Shown piece by piece: positions 1 through 8,496 of a stretch of 64,000 nt of DNA (its first letter is position 1; the number at the start of each line of letters is the position of its first letter). A program made the translations under genes and the position numbers. The stretch lies in contig NZ_CP019770.1 in NCBI RefSeq assembly GCF_004328665.1, forward strand, positions 930,001-994,000, read 5' to 3'. Below the pieces are notes generated by a model. That model was not told the DNA's origin, made no database searches, and worked only from the letters and a program-made list of their open reading frames with translations. The DNA is from Pseudoalteromonas sp. DL-6 (GTDB lineage Bacteria; Pseudomonadota; Gammaproteobacteria; Enterobacterales; Alteromonadaceae).

Positions 1-275
1 ATAAAAATGCCACTATTGCTCAGTATCGTGAGCAAATTCAAGCTACACAGCGCCATTTAAAAGCAAATTTAATAAAAATTCAGGCACAAAAACAACAATT
101 ACAAAGCCAACTAGAGCAGCTTGACTCTGCTAGTTCATTAGGCAACACCGATGAACTGCTTGCTTTAAGTTTAGGGGTTAAACAGCATATGCAAAACCCA
201 GGTGTTAATAGTGTGGCTGCAATTATGTCGCAAGCAAACATTACCCGTAATATGGTGCAATACTCACTTACTTAA
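1..275 (+). CDS. C-terminal fragment of a coiled-coil protein, unidentified
   Basis: An open frame enters from the left edge (codons in phase from base 3) and stops at 273-275, giving about 90 residues. The first 45 residues are rich in Gln, Lys and Leu and read as an amphipathic coiled coil; the tail ends NMVQYSLT. A strong terminator follows directly. The place, just before the flagellin, suggests a flagellar protein such as an export chaperone or a flg-operon end gene. I do not see the usual C-terminal patterns of FlgL or FlgK, so I do not name it. Confidence 0.6.
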   Translation, partial: KNATIAQYREQIQATQRHLKANLIKIQAQKQQLQSQLEQLDSASSLGNTDELLALSLGVKQHMQNPGVNSVAAIMSQANITRNMVQYSLT

Positions 276-283
276 ATTTTGTA

Positions 284-316
284 ATGCAGCAATCTAGTAT
301 TGCTGCATCGTTTTTT
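284..316 (+). terminator. Rho-independent terminator after the coiled-coil gene
   Basis: A perfect 10-bp stem (ATGCAGCAAT at 284-293, ATTGCTGCAT at 299-308) with a 5-base loop is followed by a T-run at 311-316. It separates the upstream gene from the flagellin, which must therefore have its own promoter in 317-500. Confidence 0.85.
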
Positions 317-509
317 ATTTCTACTATTCCCCTTATCTGCTTTTAGCCAGTCAAAACGCTTAATTTACTTTTTTTGAAAACATTGCTTAAAAAAATAAAA
401 AATAATTAGAAAAAAGTTTAGGTAATTAAAAATATGGTCGCTCTTAGTTATTAGAAGGTGATTTAGGTTCACTAATTACTTTAGCTATTAATTCAAAGAG
501 GAAATAAAC

Positions 510-1349
510 ATGGCTTTATCAATTCAATCAAACATGGCTTCAATGTCAATTCAAAACCAACTTGGTCGTAGTAACAACGATTTATCTACAGCGCTTGAGC
601 GTTTAGGGTCTGGTTTTAAAATTAACTCTGCAAAAGATGATGCAGCTGGTCTACAAATCGCTTCACGCTTAAACGCACAAGTACGTGGTCAAGACGCTGG
701 TTTATACAACGGTAACAACGCTATGTCTATGATGCAAACTGCTGAAGGTGCGTTTGATGAAATGACTAACATTGCTTACCGCATGAAAGAACTTGCTACT
801 CAAGGTTCAAGTGATACAAACGGTGCAAAAGAATGGACTGCACAAAGCACGGAATACATGGCGCTGTCTGCTGAACTTGCAAATATCATGACTAACACCT
901 CATTTGGTGACGGAACCAATCTTTTAAGTGCTACTGGTAAATTTGGCGCAGGTGCGGTTAACTTCCAAGTAGGTGCAAGTGCAGCTGAAACACTAAATGT
1001 TGATATTTCTACTCAGTTAACTGCTGTAACAACAGCACAAGGTACTGCTGCTGCATTCACTGATGTTGCAACTGCGCAAGCTGAAATCACTAAAGTTAAT
1101 ACAATTATTGACAACATTGGTGCGGCACGTTCATCACTAGGTGCGTCTATGAACCGTCTTGACCATACTATGACCAACGTAACCAACATGAAGCAAAACA
1201 CTCAAGCAGCTGTAGGTACATTAATGGACGCTGATTTTGCTGCTGAAACGTCAAACATGACTAAGCAACAGTTGCTAATGAACTCAGGTATTTCTGTACT
1301 AAGCACAGCTAACAGCACAACACAAATGATTGGTTCACTACTTCGTTAA
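510..1349 (+). CDS. lafA: Lateral flagellin
   Basis: This 279-residue flagellin has the conserved N-terminal D0/D1 region (starts MALSIQSN; NDLSTALERLGSG near residue 23) and C-terminal D1/D0 region (ends MIGSLLR), with a short variable centre around residues 130-200. It polymerises outside the cell into the filament after export by the FliPQR-FlhBA gate. The ribosome site is strong (AGAGGAA at 497-503). A terminator follows immediately, so it is probably transcribed mainly as a single-gene message, as expected for the most abundant flagellar protein. Symbol by synteny with Vibrio and Aeromonas lateral flagella. Confidence 0.93.
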   Translation: MALSIQSNMASMSIQNQLGRSNNDLSTALERLGSGFKINSAKDDAAGLQIASRLNAQVRGQDAGLYNGNNAMSMMQTAEGAFDEMTNIAYRMKELATQGSSDTNGAKEWTAQSTEYMALSAELANIMTNTSFGDGTNLLSATGKFGAGAVNFQVGASAAETLNVDISTQLTAVTTAQGTAAAFTDVATAQAEITKVNTIIDNIGAARSSLGASMNRLDHTMTNVTNMKQNTQAAVGTLMDADFAAETSNMTKQQLLMNSGISVLSTANSTTQMIGSLLR

Positions 1350-1373
1350 TAGTGATTAATCAATTAAGTATGC

Positions 1374-1405
1374 ATAGCTACACCCAAGGGTGTAGCTATT
1401 ATTGT
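1374..1405 (+). terminator. Terminator after lafA
   Basis: Perfect 12-bp arms (ATAGCTACACCC at 1374-1385 and its complement at 1388-1399) with a 2-base gap, followed by a T-rich but broken tail. It may end lafA transcription, or may act partly as a stabilising 3' hairpin because the U-tract is weak. Confidence 0.7.
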
Positions 1406-1473
1406 TTATAGTCATAAGTAAAAATATTTACCTTAGATTTTTTTGCTTATAACTAAAATGCTTGGAGATTAAA

Positions 1474-2772
1474 ATGAGCTCTGCAATAGGAATCAATCCT
1501 GGGCAATTAGCCTCACAATATACACAAATTGAGCGTGGCGCTAAAGATCAGCAATTAAGTACTAAAAGTAGCCTTTTTAGCAATCAAATTAAGGCATTTG
1601 ATAGTCTAAAAGCTAATTTATCAAGTTTTTTTGATGACCTACAAACCAACCTAAAAGACACAAGTAGCTTATTTGCTAACACGGCTACGGTGAGTAATCC
1701 ATCCGCATTAGCTGTAACAGCAAATGGCACGGCTGCCAGTGGTGAGTATGATGTATTTGTCGAGCAACTAGCACAAGCACACCAAGTGGCATTGAGTTTT
1801 GATCCGGCTAAAGCTTTAACCACTGATGGTGAGTTAAGTATTGATTTGGCAGGCAGTGCGTTTAGTGTTGACTTTGCAAGCCTTGGCGCCAATGCATCAT
1901 TAACTGATGTTGCTAATGCCATCAACTCACATGTTGATAATAGCGGTGTTAAAGCTTCTGTTGTGCGCTCTGGTACAGAAACCTTTTTAACCTTAACCAG
2001 CGCAGAGTCCGGTGCTGCTAATCAGGTGGGGGTGAGCTTTTCACCAGGTGCTGATGCCAATGGCAGCGATATCACCAGTGCCATAACTAACAAACAAGAT
2101 TTAACCTTAGCGCAAGATGCGATTGTGAAGCTAGGGGCTAACTCAGCACTTACAATCACCTCAAGCAGTAATAAACTCGATACGGTTATTGATGGGGTAA
2201 CGATTGATTTAACGCAGGCGCAGTCGCCGGGCGATCAGCCAATTCATATATCAATTAACCAAGATCAAGACAGCTCTAAAGAAAACATTCAAAGTTTTGT
2301 GGATAAATTTAATTCGCTCACCAATGGCATTACCAGTAATCAGTACTTAAAACGAGACAATATGGCTGCCGGCCTTGCTCGCTCTTTACGCAACGATTTT
2401 CAGGGTACGTTTGAAGGTAAAACCTTGTTTTCTGTGGGTATTGAGTTTGATCGTAGCGGTAACTTAAAAATAGATAATAAAAAACTTGAAGAGGCCATGG
2501 CGACTAATCCTGAACAGTTAACCAGCATGTTCACAGGTGAAAACGGGTTGTTATCTAAGCTGGAAACCCGCGTAGAGCCTTTCACTAAAAGCTATGGTTT
2601 GATGACGGATAAAAAGCAATCATTGCAGGCGAGTTTAAATATAGTCAATAGACAACAGAAAGACCATGAAGTGTCGATGGAGCAAGTGTACCAACGTTAC
2701 TTGTCGCAGTTTACACAAATGCAACAGACTATTGCACAATTAGAATCTACAATGGGTCAATTTGGAGGCTAA
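1474..2772 (+). CDS. lafB/fliD: Flagellar hook-associated protein 2 (filament cap)
   Basis: The 432-residue protein is FliD, the cap at the filament tip that folds incoming flagellin. The N-terminal FliD domain (MSSAIGINPGQLASQYTQIE) and the C-terminal coiled coil (about residues 370-430, Gln-rich, ending with an MGQFGG tail) are evident. I start it at ATG 1474 because GGAG at 1464-1467 is correctly spaced; a TTG in frame at 1462 overlaps that site. The 3' end carries GGAG for fliS, six bases downstream, so the two are coupled. Confidence 0.9.
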   Translation: MSSAIGINPGQLASQYTQIERGAKDQQLSTKSSLFSNQIKAFDSLKANLSSFFDDLQTNLKDTSSLFANTATVSNPSALAVTANGTAASGEYDVFVEQLAQAHQVALSFDPAKALTTDGELSIDLAGSAFSVDFASLGANASLTDVANAINSHVDNSGVKASVVRSGTETFLTLTSAESGAANQVGVSFSPGADANGSDITSAITNKQDLTLAQDAIVKLGANSALTITSSSNKLDTVIDGVTIDLTQAQSPGDQPIHISINQDQDSSKENIQSFVDKFNSLTNGITSNQYLKRDNMAAGLARSLRNDFQGTFEGKTLFSVGIEFDRSGNLKIDNKKLEEAMATNPEQLTSMFTGENGLLSKLETRVEPFTKSYGLMTDKKQSLQASLNIVNRQQKDHEVSMEQVYQRYLSQFTQMQQTIAQLESTMGQFGG

Positions 2773-2778
2773 ACATAG

Positions 2779-3162
2779 ATGTTAGATTTAAATGATGGCT
2801 TTTCAGCCTATAAAAGTACATCGGTAGATGCTAAAGCAGCCAGTGCCGATATTCATAAATTAGTATTGATGTTGTTTGATGGTTTTTCGGATGAGCTTGA
2901 AAGAGTAACTGGCCATATAAAACAAAAAAGACATGATAAAAAAGCCGAAAGTATTGAAAAGCTAATGCGCATTTTAGGCGGGCTTGAGGCCTCATTAGAC
3001 CTTGAAAAAGGCGGTGAAGTAGCGCAAAACATGCAAAACCTTTATCAGCATTGTGGGCAAGCATTATTGCAAGCGAGTATAAAAAACGACTTGAGCTATA
3101 TTGATTCCACCCGTGTGGTGATGAACAACCTGCAAGAAGGGTGGCAAGGGTTAGGTACATAA
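2779..3162 (+). CDS. lafC/fliS: Flagellar export chaperone FliS
   Basis: A 127-residue all-helical protein with the FliS pattern: an N-terminal AYKSTSVDA stretch, a central LMLFDGFSDEL segment and a C-terminal helix with NNLQEGW. FliS binds the C-terminus of flagellin in the cytoplasm and stops early polymerisation. It begins 6 bases after fliD and is followed by a terminator, so lafB-lafC form a short operon. Confidence 0.9.
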   Translation: MLDLNDGFSAYKSTSVDAKAASADIHKLVLMLFDGFSDELERVTGHIKQKRHDKKAESIEKLMRILGGLEASLDLEKGGEVAQNMQNLYQHCGQALLQASIKNDLSYIDSTRVVMNNLQEGWQGLGT

Positions 3163-3173
3163 TAAACAAATCT

Positions 3174-3200
3174 AAACCAGCTACCAATAGCTGGTTTTTT
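3174..3200 (+). terminator. Terminator after fliS
   Basis: A 10-bp stem (AAACCAGCTA at 3174-3183 with TAGCTGGTTT at 3188-3197) and a 4-base loop lead into a T-run. It marks the boundary between the late lafABC genes and the lafD operon. Confidence 0.85.
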
Positions 3201-3354
3201 CATTTTTAACACCGCTATTTTATATCTCCCTCCTACTGCCTAAATAATCATTCTATTTATTATTAATAAGACATCACTTCCTTCCGATGTGGAAGTTCCG
3301 CTTCCGCTTTTTGGGATTTTATTTTATTTGTTATTATAAATCAATGATTTAAAG

Positions 3355-3371
3355 TTGGCTTGTTTTTTGCT
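3355..3371 (+). promoter_or_regulatory. Sigma-54-type promoter before lafD
   Basis: TTGGC at 3355-3359 and TTGC at 3367-3370 place GG (3357-3358) and GC (3369-3370) exactly 10 bases apart, the strict spacing of -24/-12 sigma-54 promoters. Transcription would begin near 3381. The locus encodes its own sigma-54 activator (LafK). The match is by eye only. Confidence 0.5.
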
Positions 3372-3391
3372 AAATGAAATGTGAACTTATA

Positions 3392-3727
3392 ATGAATTTA
3401 GTATTGCTAATGGAACACTCTCAAAAATACGCAGCGCAAAAAATGGAACAATTACTTAGCACCATGGAAGATGCTATTCATGAGAGTAATTGGTATGAGG
3501 TTAAATCAGCCGATAAGCAGTTACTTGCATTTTATAATGAGCTGCAAAGTATGCCTTGCTTTAGTTCAATGAAAGCTGAACAAGAAAATTTAAAAGCACG
3601 CTACGCAGACTTAATTGAGTTAGTGGGTCAAAAGCAAGCGGCCATTAAAGTGCAAATGCAGCGCCATCAGGAAGATAAAGAAGGTTTAATTGCCTATAAA
3701 AAAGTACAACAAGGACAGTCACTGTGA
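3392..3727 (+). CDS. lafD: FliT-like flagellar chaperone (LafD)
   Basis: A small helical protein of 111 residues from ATG 3392. Position between fliS and the hook-length gene, size and heptad-rich sequence match LafD/FliT, the export chaperone for the cap protein. An earlier in-frame ATG at 3374 lies within a few bases of the sigma-54 -12 element and would be upstream of the predicted transcript start, so I prefer 3392; ATG 3410 is also possible. No start has a strong ribosome site. The gene end overlaps the next start (GTGA). Sequence identity of this family is weak, so the call rests partly on synteny. Confidence 0.65.
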   Translation: MNLVLLMEHSQKYAAQKMEQLLSTMEDAIHESNWYEVKSADKQLLAFYNELQSMPCFSSMKAEQENLKARYADLIELVGQKQAAIKVQMQRHQEDKEGLIAYKKVQQGQSL

Positions 3728-5004
3728 GTATCCAAGCAAATACTATGGCGACAAAGGCTGACTTTGTCAGTGCCACTAATAAACCAACCATATTAAAAAG
3801 CAGTAACCCTGTAGATGCGCAAGGACAACAGAGCGAGCTTGAGCCATTTTCACTTCCTGCAAAGCAAAAGCAAGCAAAACAGCAAGATGTGCATGTTGAA
3901 CAACCTCAAGAAAGTTCAGAGCAACTAGAGATCACGGCAGAAACACAAGAAATAATCAATCCGTATTTTTTTAGCACCGCAAATTATAACCTTGATAACA
4001 ACAAAGTAACCGCGCCTGTTACAACGTTACTTAATCCAAATAGTAACCTTGTTGTTGATAGCGACACTGCAGCAGTGGAAACACCACAAGCACAGTTTGT
4101 TATTGATGAGCAGATAAAGAGTAAGCCTTTAGAGACCCAGTTCGAAGAAGGTAATGTAACTAAAGAGCCTGCTAAAACTGCGCCTGTTCAAAACATGACA
4201 GCGAATATAGCCACCACAGCTGCGCCTAATGCGGCCATAAATGTAACGCCTGCGAATGCGGTAGTTGATAAAGAATTAAACTCGCTCGATTTAGCCAAAA
4301 CACCACAAGCACTATATTCACAAGCGCTTTTGAATCGATTAAATCAACCTTCAGTAATATCGAACACTTATGGACAGGCGCAATCAAGTAGTTTAACCAA
4401 TGAGCAAATAGCCACACAACCGAGTGTGTCGCTGAGCAAACTTGAGCTTGCTGCGTTGCCACAAAACGCACAGTCTAAAATGCTCAACATTGAAAACCGT
4501 GAAGGCAGCAGTCAAAAATCAGCATTAGTGAATGCTTTTTCATCTGCCGCCACCGCGCCAGAAACATTTGAGTGGCAAAAAGAGAAATTAAAAGAGGCTC
4601 CCAGTGAATGGGGGCAGCGCTTATTGCATGTACTTGGCGACAAGGTAAAGCTGCAAATAGGCCAGCAACTTCAGCGCGCGCAAATTAGATTAGATCCTCC
4701 AAACCTAGGCAGTATTGAAATATCTATCAATATTGAAGGTGATAAAACCTCAGTCAGTTTAACTACGAGTAATGCGCAGGTGAGAGATGCTATAGCGCAA
4801 ACCTTAGAGCAGTTACGCCAGTCTTTGTCGCAAAATTCAAACACCACAGTGGATGTTAATTTGAGTGATAAACAGCAGCAATCTCAACAGCAAAGCGGCA
4901 ATAACGACATTGCAAATAATCACACCGAGACACCTTTAATAAATGATGACAACAGCACTCGCACACCTAAGTCGCCATTAGATTGGTTGGATTTATTAGT
5001 ATAA
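3724..5004 (+). CDS. lafE/fliK: Flagellar hook-length control protein
   Basis: The 426-residue protein has a long low-complexity N-terminal two thirds, rich in Gln, Asn, Thr and Ala, and a folded C-terminal domain (about residues 300-380) with the LRLDPPNLGSIEI-type core (here IRLDPPNLGSIEISINIE). This is the FliK pattern: a secreted molecular ruler that also switches FlhB from hook to filament export. The GTG start overlaps the lafD stop. Confidence 0.88.
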   Translation: MSIQANTMATKADFVSATNKPTILKSSNPVDAQGQQSELEPFSLPAKQKQAKQQDVHVEQPQESSEQLEITAETQEIINPYFFSTANYNLDNNKVTAPVTTLLNPNSNLVVDSDTAAVETPQAQFVIDEQIKSKPLETQFEEGNVTKEPAKTAPVQNMTANIATTAAPNAAINVTPANAVVDKELNSLDLAKTPQALYSQALLNRLNQPSVISNTYGQAQSSSLTNEQIATQPSVSLSKLELAALPQNAQSKMLNIENREGSSQKSALVNAFSSAATAPETFEWQKEKLKEAPSEWGQRLLHVLGDKVKLQIGQQLQRAQIRLDPPNLGSIEISINIEGDKTSVSLTTSNAQVRDAIAQTLEQLRQSLSQNSNTTVDVNLSDKQQQSQQQSGNNDIANNHTETPLINDDNSTRTPKSPLDWLDLLV

Positions 5005-5029
5005 CTACCTTGGATTAAGAGAGATAAAA

Positions 5030-5461
5030 GTGAAAAAAATAATAATAGCCCTAACTGGAATTGCACTTATTGCGGCTGCATTTTTTGCGGGACAGTTTTT
5101 TAACAACAGTGACTCATCACAAGCAGCTCCGCAAGCAGATATAACAAAAGTTGAATACCACGAAATGGAGCGCTTTATTATAAGCGTATCAGAGGACTCA
5201 ATTGCCCGTTATTTAGTGCTCGACTTGGTGCTTGTTACTTCACCCTCTGTATACAACACAGGCACAGAGGCGATGGAGCCGCTTGTAAGAAATGTACTGG
5301 TAAAACAGTTTGCAAATATGAGTCATAGCCAAGCAAAAGCCGCTTTTAAAGATATAGATGCGGTACAAAAAAACTTATTAGAGCAGTTTAATTTAGTGTT
5401 AGCTAATACGGTATCGGTTCGATTGGATAACGTGCTTGTTACGAACGTCTTCATTCAATAG
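5030..5461 (+). CDS. lafF/fliL: Flagellar basal body-associated protein FliL
   Basis: A 143-residue single-pass membrane protein: transmembrane segment at about residues 3-22, then a periplasmic FliL domain ending LVTNVFIQ. FliL rings surround and stabilise stator units, which fits its place ahead of motA/motB. The GTG start at 5030 has a GAGA-type ribosome site. Confidence 0.85.
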   Translation: MKKIIIALTGIALIAAAFFAGQFFNNSDSSQAAPQADITKVEYHEMERFIISVSEDSIARYLVLDLVLVTSPSVYNTGTEAMEPLVRNVLVKQFANMSHSQAKAAFKDIDAVQKNLLEQFNLVLANTVSVRLDNVLVTNVFIQ

Positions 5462-5470
5462 GCCATCGCT

Positions 5471-6193
5471 ATGATGCTGCAAGAAGAGTGGGGCGAGTTA
5501 ATAACAGAACCACCAGTGACCTTAACGCCACAAAAAGAGACGCTACTATTATCGCAGTACGCTCATTTGGTGAATCGAGCGGCTGCGCATATGCGCACTC
5601 AAGTGGGCGTTATTGTTGATAACGACGATATTTATCAAATAGGCATCATTGCGCTGCTTTCGTCTATTCGTCGCTATGGTCGGGACTTAGATGAGAAGTT
5701 TGCTGCATTTGCGTTTAAGCGTATTCGTGGAGCCATGCTAGATGAATTTCGACGTGTTGATTGGCGACCGCGTCAACTAAGGCAGCAGTCTCATCAGTTA
5801 CGCGATATGAGCCGTTCACTGCAAAAAAAGCTTGGTCGTGATGCTACAGACACCGAAATGTGTGAAGCATTAGGCATAAGCCATAAAGAGCTTATTCAAC
5901 TGCATTACAGTGAACAAGCTGAGGCCTTTGATAGCCTCGAAGCGCTTCTGGAAGCTAACCCTAATTTAGCGCTTACCTGTGCACATACACACGAAAAAGA
6001 AGAGACAGCGGCCACGCTAAAAGTGGCCATGAGCAAACTCAATACCCGAGAAAAGCTGCTCTTACAATTATATTACATGCACGAAATGAATATGAAAGAA
6101 ATAGCGTTAACGCTCGATTTAACCGAGGCACGTGTTTGCCAACTTCATAAACAAGCACTTGAAGCGCTTACACAAACGCTTCAAAAAATCTAA
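5471..6193 (+). CDS. lafS/fliA: Flagellar sigma factor (sigma-28 family)
   Basis: This 240-residue sigma factor has region 2 (DDIYQIGIIALLSSIRRYG at about 50-70, FAAFAFKRIRGAMLDEFR at about 78-95, then WRPRQLR) and region 4 (TREKLLLQLYYMHEMNMKEIALTLDLTEARVCQLHKQAL). It should direct late lateral genes such as lafA and lafB. Ten bases separate it from fliL. It is encoded within the operon downstream of the sigma-54-type site, consistent with the known cascade in which a sigma-54 step precedes the sigma-28 step. Confidence 0.9.
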   Translation: MMLQEEWGELITEPPVTLTPQKETLLLSQYAHLVNRAAAHMRTQVGVIVDNDDIYQIGIIALLSSIRRYGRDLDEKFAAFAFKRIRGAMLDEFRRVDWRPRQLRQQSHQLRDMSRSLQKKLGRDATDTEMCEALGISHKELIQLHYSEQAEAFDSLEALLEANPNLALTCAHTHEKEETAATLKVAMSKLNTREKLLLQLYYMHEMNMKEIALTLDLTEARVCQLHKQALEALTQTLQKI

Positions 6194-6210
6194 TACCTAA
6201 GGAATAAAGA

Positions 6211-7074
6211 ATGCAAAGAGTTATAGGGTTAATAGTAGTACTTGCAACAGTATTAGGTGGTTTTGCGTTTGCGGGCGGCAACATCGCCACTATGTGGCAG
6301 CCATACGAGTTTTTAATTATTTTTGGCGCTGGCTTAGGGGCGCTAATTGTGGGTAATTCAAAATATGTACTGACAGAAATGCTATCGCAATTAAAGTATC
6401 AATTTATTAGTGGTAAAGGAACCGACACCTCTGAACTTTATCATGACTTGCTACTGGTTATTTACTCTTTATTAGATTTAGCCAGAGTGAAAGGCATTAA
6501 GGGGTTGGATGAGCATGTTGAAAACCCAGAAACCAGTTCTATTTTTCTTGCCTACCCTAAAGTGTATGAGTTCCCTCAGTTAGTCACGTTTATTTGCGAT
6601 AACTTACGTTTGTTTAGCATGGGGAAAATAAACTCGCATGATTTTGATGCCATGTTAGAGCAAGAAATTTACACCATTGAAGAGCAGCGTCTTAAGCCAT
6701 CTCACTCACTGGCTAATATAGCTGAAGCTATGCCTGGTTTTGGTATTTTAGCAGCGGTTGGCGGCATTATTATTACCATGCAACACCTTGATGGGCCTTT
6801 AAGTGAAATTGGCTATCATGTAGCAGCCGCGCTAGTAGGCACCTTTATTGGTATTTTTGCCTGTTATTGTTTAATTGCACCGCTTGCTTCTGCGATGGAG
6901 CAGTATGTAAAAAAACAAGTGGCGATGTTTGAGTGTGTGCGTGCCATGTTAGTCGCTCATGCCAAGGGCCACGTGCCAATTGTAGCGACTGATTCAGGCC
7001 GAAAATTAATTAATGAAGAAATTAAACCGACCTTTACCACCATGGAAGAGTGGATCACTAACAAGGCGGCTTAA
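6211..7074 (+). CDS. lafT/motA: Flagellar motor stator protein MotA (LafT)
   Basis: 287 residues with four membrane segments (about 1-20, 33-50, 168-188, 200-222), a long cytoplasmic loop between the second and third, and the conserved EAMPGFGILAAVGG motif that lines the ion path. MotA and MotB form the stator that drives rotation. In lateral systems this pair is usually proton-driven. The gene is 2 bases from motB. Confidence 0.92.
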   Translation: MQRVIGLIVVLATVLGGFAFAGGNIATMWQPYEFLIIFGAGLGALIVGNSKYVLTEMLSQLKYQFISGKGTDTSELYHDLLLVIYSLLDLARVKGIKGLDEHVENPETSSIFLAYPKVYEFPQLVTFICDNLRLFSMGKINSHDFDAMLEQEIYTIEEQRLKPSHSLANIAEAMPGFGILAAVGGIIITMQHLDGPLSEIGYHVAAALVGTFIGIFACYCLIAPLASAMEQYVKKQVAMFECVRAMLVAHAKGHVPIVATDSGRKLINEEIKPTFTTMEEWITNKAA

Positions 7075-7076
7075 TA

Positions 7077-8072
7077 ATGGAAAACAAAAATCAAGAAATC
7101 GTCATCAAACGCTCACGTCGAAGAGCAACCGAAAAGCCTCATGGTGGTGCTTGGAAGGTTGCTTTTGCGGATTTTACTTTGGCGATGATGGCGTTTTTTA
7201 TGGTGATGTGGATTATGGCGATCACCAATGAATCTGAGCGTGAAGAAATTGCACACTACATGCGAACTCACTCAATTTTTGATGGTGGCCCTGCTATTTT
7301 TGACCCTCAAAATAGCCCGTTCCCCGTTGATTTAGGAGGATCTCCTTCTGTAATTAAGCACTTAGAGTCGGGAATTACGCCGCCGGACTCTCCAAGACCT
7401 GGAATGAGCGAAGTTTTACAAGTGCCCGATGGCACCGTTGAGCCTAAAGCAGGACAAGGCGAGAAGTTAAATTCAGCGATTGATAGCCAATTTGAAGCCT
7501 CATCTGAGCTGAGCTTATTACTGGAAAGCATTGATGAACTCAGTAAAGAAGAGTTACTAAAAAATAACTTATTAGTTGAAGAAGTGCCTTTAGGGCTAAG
7601 AGTGATCATTAGAGACGACAAGCACCACCAAATGTTTGAACGCTCAAAGTCGCAAATGACCCCATTTTTTGAAGATCTGTTTTTATACCTTGGTGGCTTA
7701 GTAAAAGACATCAATAACAAAATTATTATTTCTGGGCACAGCGATGCCAGCCTGTTTATTGATGGTAGCTCTCGGAACTGGGATATTTCTGGCGATAGGG
7801 CGCAACAAGCAAGAAAAGTGATGACCATGGGCGGAATGCCATCAAGTCAGGTGCTTCAAGTAAATGCGTTTTCATCAAATCGGCCAATTAATAAAGAAGA
7901 TAAAAAAGCCAGTGAAAACAGACGTGTTGAACTGCTGATCTTAACCAAAGATGCGCAAGATAAATTTAACCAACTATTTGATGATAGCAATATTAATAAC
8001 CCAGTAAAAAAAGCGGCTGGTGCGGCAACGGCCAATAAACCCGTGCTACGCCTTGAAGAGAATTATGAGTAA
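7077..8072 (+). CDS. lafU/motB: Flagellar motor stator protein MotB (LafU)
   Basis: 331 residues: cytoplasmic N-terminus, one membrane helix at about residues 28-49 containing the ion-carrying Asp32 (FADFTLAMMAF), a plug/linker, and a C-terminal OmpA-like peptidoglycan-binding domain (ISGHSDAS near 220, NRRVELLIL near 285). It anchors the stator to the cell wall. The stop codon overlaps the start of the PilZ gene (ATGAGTAA), showing translational coupling. Confidence 0.92.
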   Translation: MENKNQEIVIKRSRRRATEKPHGGAWKVAFADFTLAMMAFFMVMWIMAITNESEREEIAHYMRTHSIFDGGPAIFDPQNSPFPVDLGGSPSVIKHLESGITPPDSPRPGMSEVLQVPDGTVEPKAGQGEKLNSAIDSQFEASSELSLLLESIDELSKEELLKNNLLVEEVPLGLRVIIRDDKHHQMFERSKSQMTPFFEDLFLYLGGLVKDINNKIIISGHSDASLFIDGSSRNWDISGDRAQQARKVMTMGGMPSSQVLQVNAFSSNRPINKEDKKASENRRVELLILTKDAQDKFNQLFDDSNINNPVKKAAGAATANKPVLRLEENYE

Positions 8073-8478
8073 CCAATCAGACACTAAACGAAGTTACAAA
8101 AGGTGGAACTTAAACCTCAAAGATAATTACGAGCCTGAGTCAGTTCAGCTTGGCGGGGTAGGCGTGCAGTTATTACGCCGTTGTTTTATTGATATTTCAC
8201 TATGCCATGGTGTGGCAAAAGACATTAGCGTGGGCGGTGTGGGGTTATTAGTACCTGCTGAAAAGACGATCCCCAATAAAATTATTGTGGTGTTTGATAA
8301 AACCAATCGATTGGCTGGCAAGGTGATGTATCGCCGTGCAGTGAGTGAAAAATTAATGTTTTTAGGGGTTGAGTGGATAAGCAAAAATGAGCGCTTACGC
8401 AGCGATATTGTTAATCGTTTACAGCTACAAGCCCAATTGAAAAAAGCAAAAAAACGCACAGAAGCTGAATATAAATGA
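8065..8478 (+). CDS. PilZ-domain c-di-GMP-binding protein
   Basis: From ATG 8065 the product has 137 residues and overlaps motB by 8 bases. It shows an RxxxR pattern near the N-terminus (RSYKR) and the second PilZ motif DISVGGVG, followed by a beta-rich core and a Lys-rich C-terminal helix. PilZ domains bind c-di-GMP with these two motifs. The spacing between the motifs is longer than in many PilZ proteins, so RRCF just before the second motif could be the real arginine cluster. Sitting between stator and switch genes, it may act as a YcgR-like brake on the lateral motor; that role is inferred. Confidence 0.75.
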   Translation: MSNQSDTKRSYKRWNLNLKDNYEPESVQLGGVGVQLLRRCFIDISLCHGVAKDISVGGVGLLVPAEKTIPNKIIVVFDKTNRLAGKVMYRRAVSEKLMFLGVEWISKNERLRSDIVNRLQLQAQLKKAKKRTEAEYK

Positions 8479-8496
8479 ATCAGGAAAAACAGTGGT

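Noticed and set aside
413-443. Sigma-28 promoter for lafA
   Set aside because: Neither half matches the consensus well and the spacing is off; kept only as a remark.
1013-1201. Antisense open frame within the flagellin gene
   Set aside because: It mirrors the codon bias of the flagellin; no ribosome site or own coding character.
1386-1410. Second, stronger terminator for lafA
   Set aside because: Only one stem is present, and its T-tract is interrupted; one entry suffices.
3280-3320. GGAAG/CTTCC repeats before lafD as a regulatory array
   Set aside because: Only short, partly overlapping repeats with a poor hairpin; nothing distinguishes them from chance.
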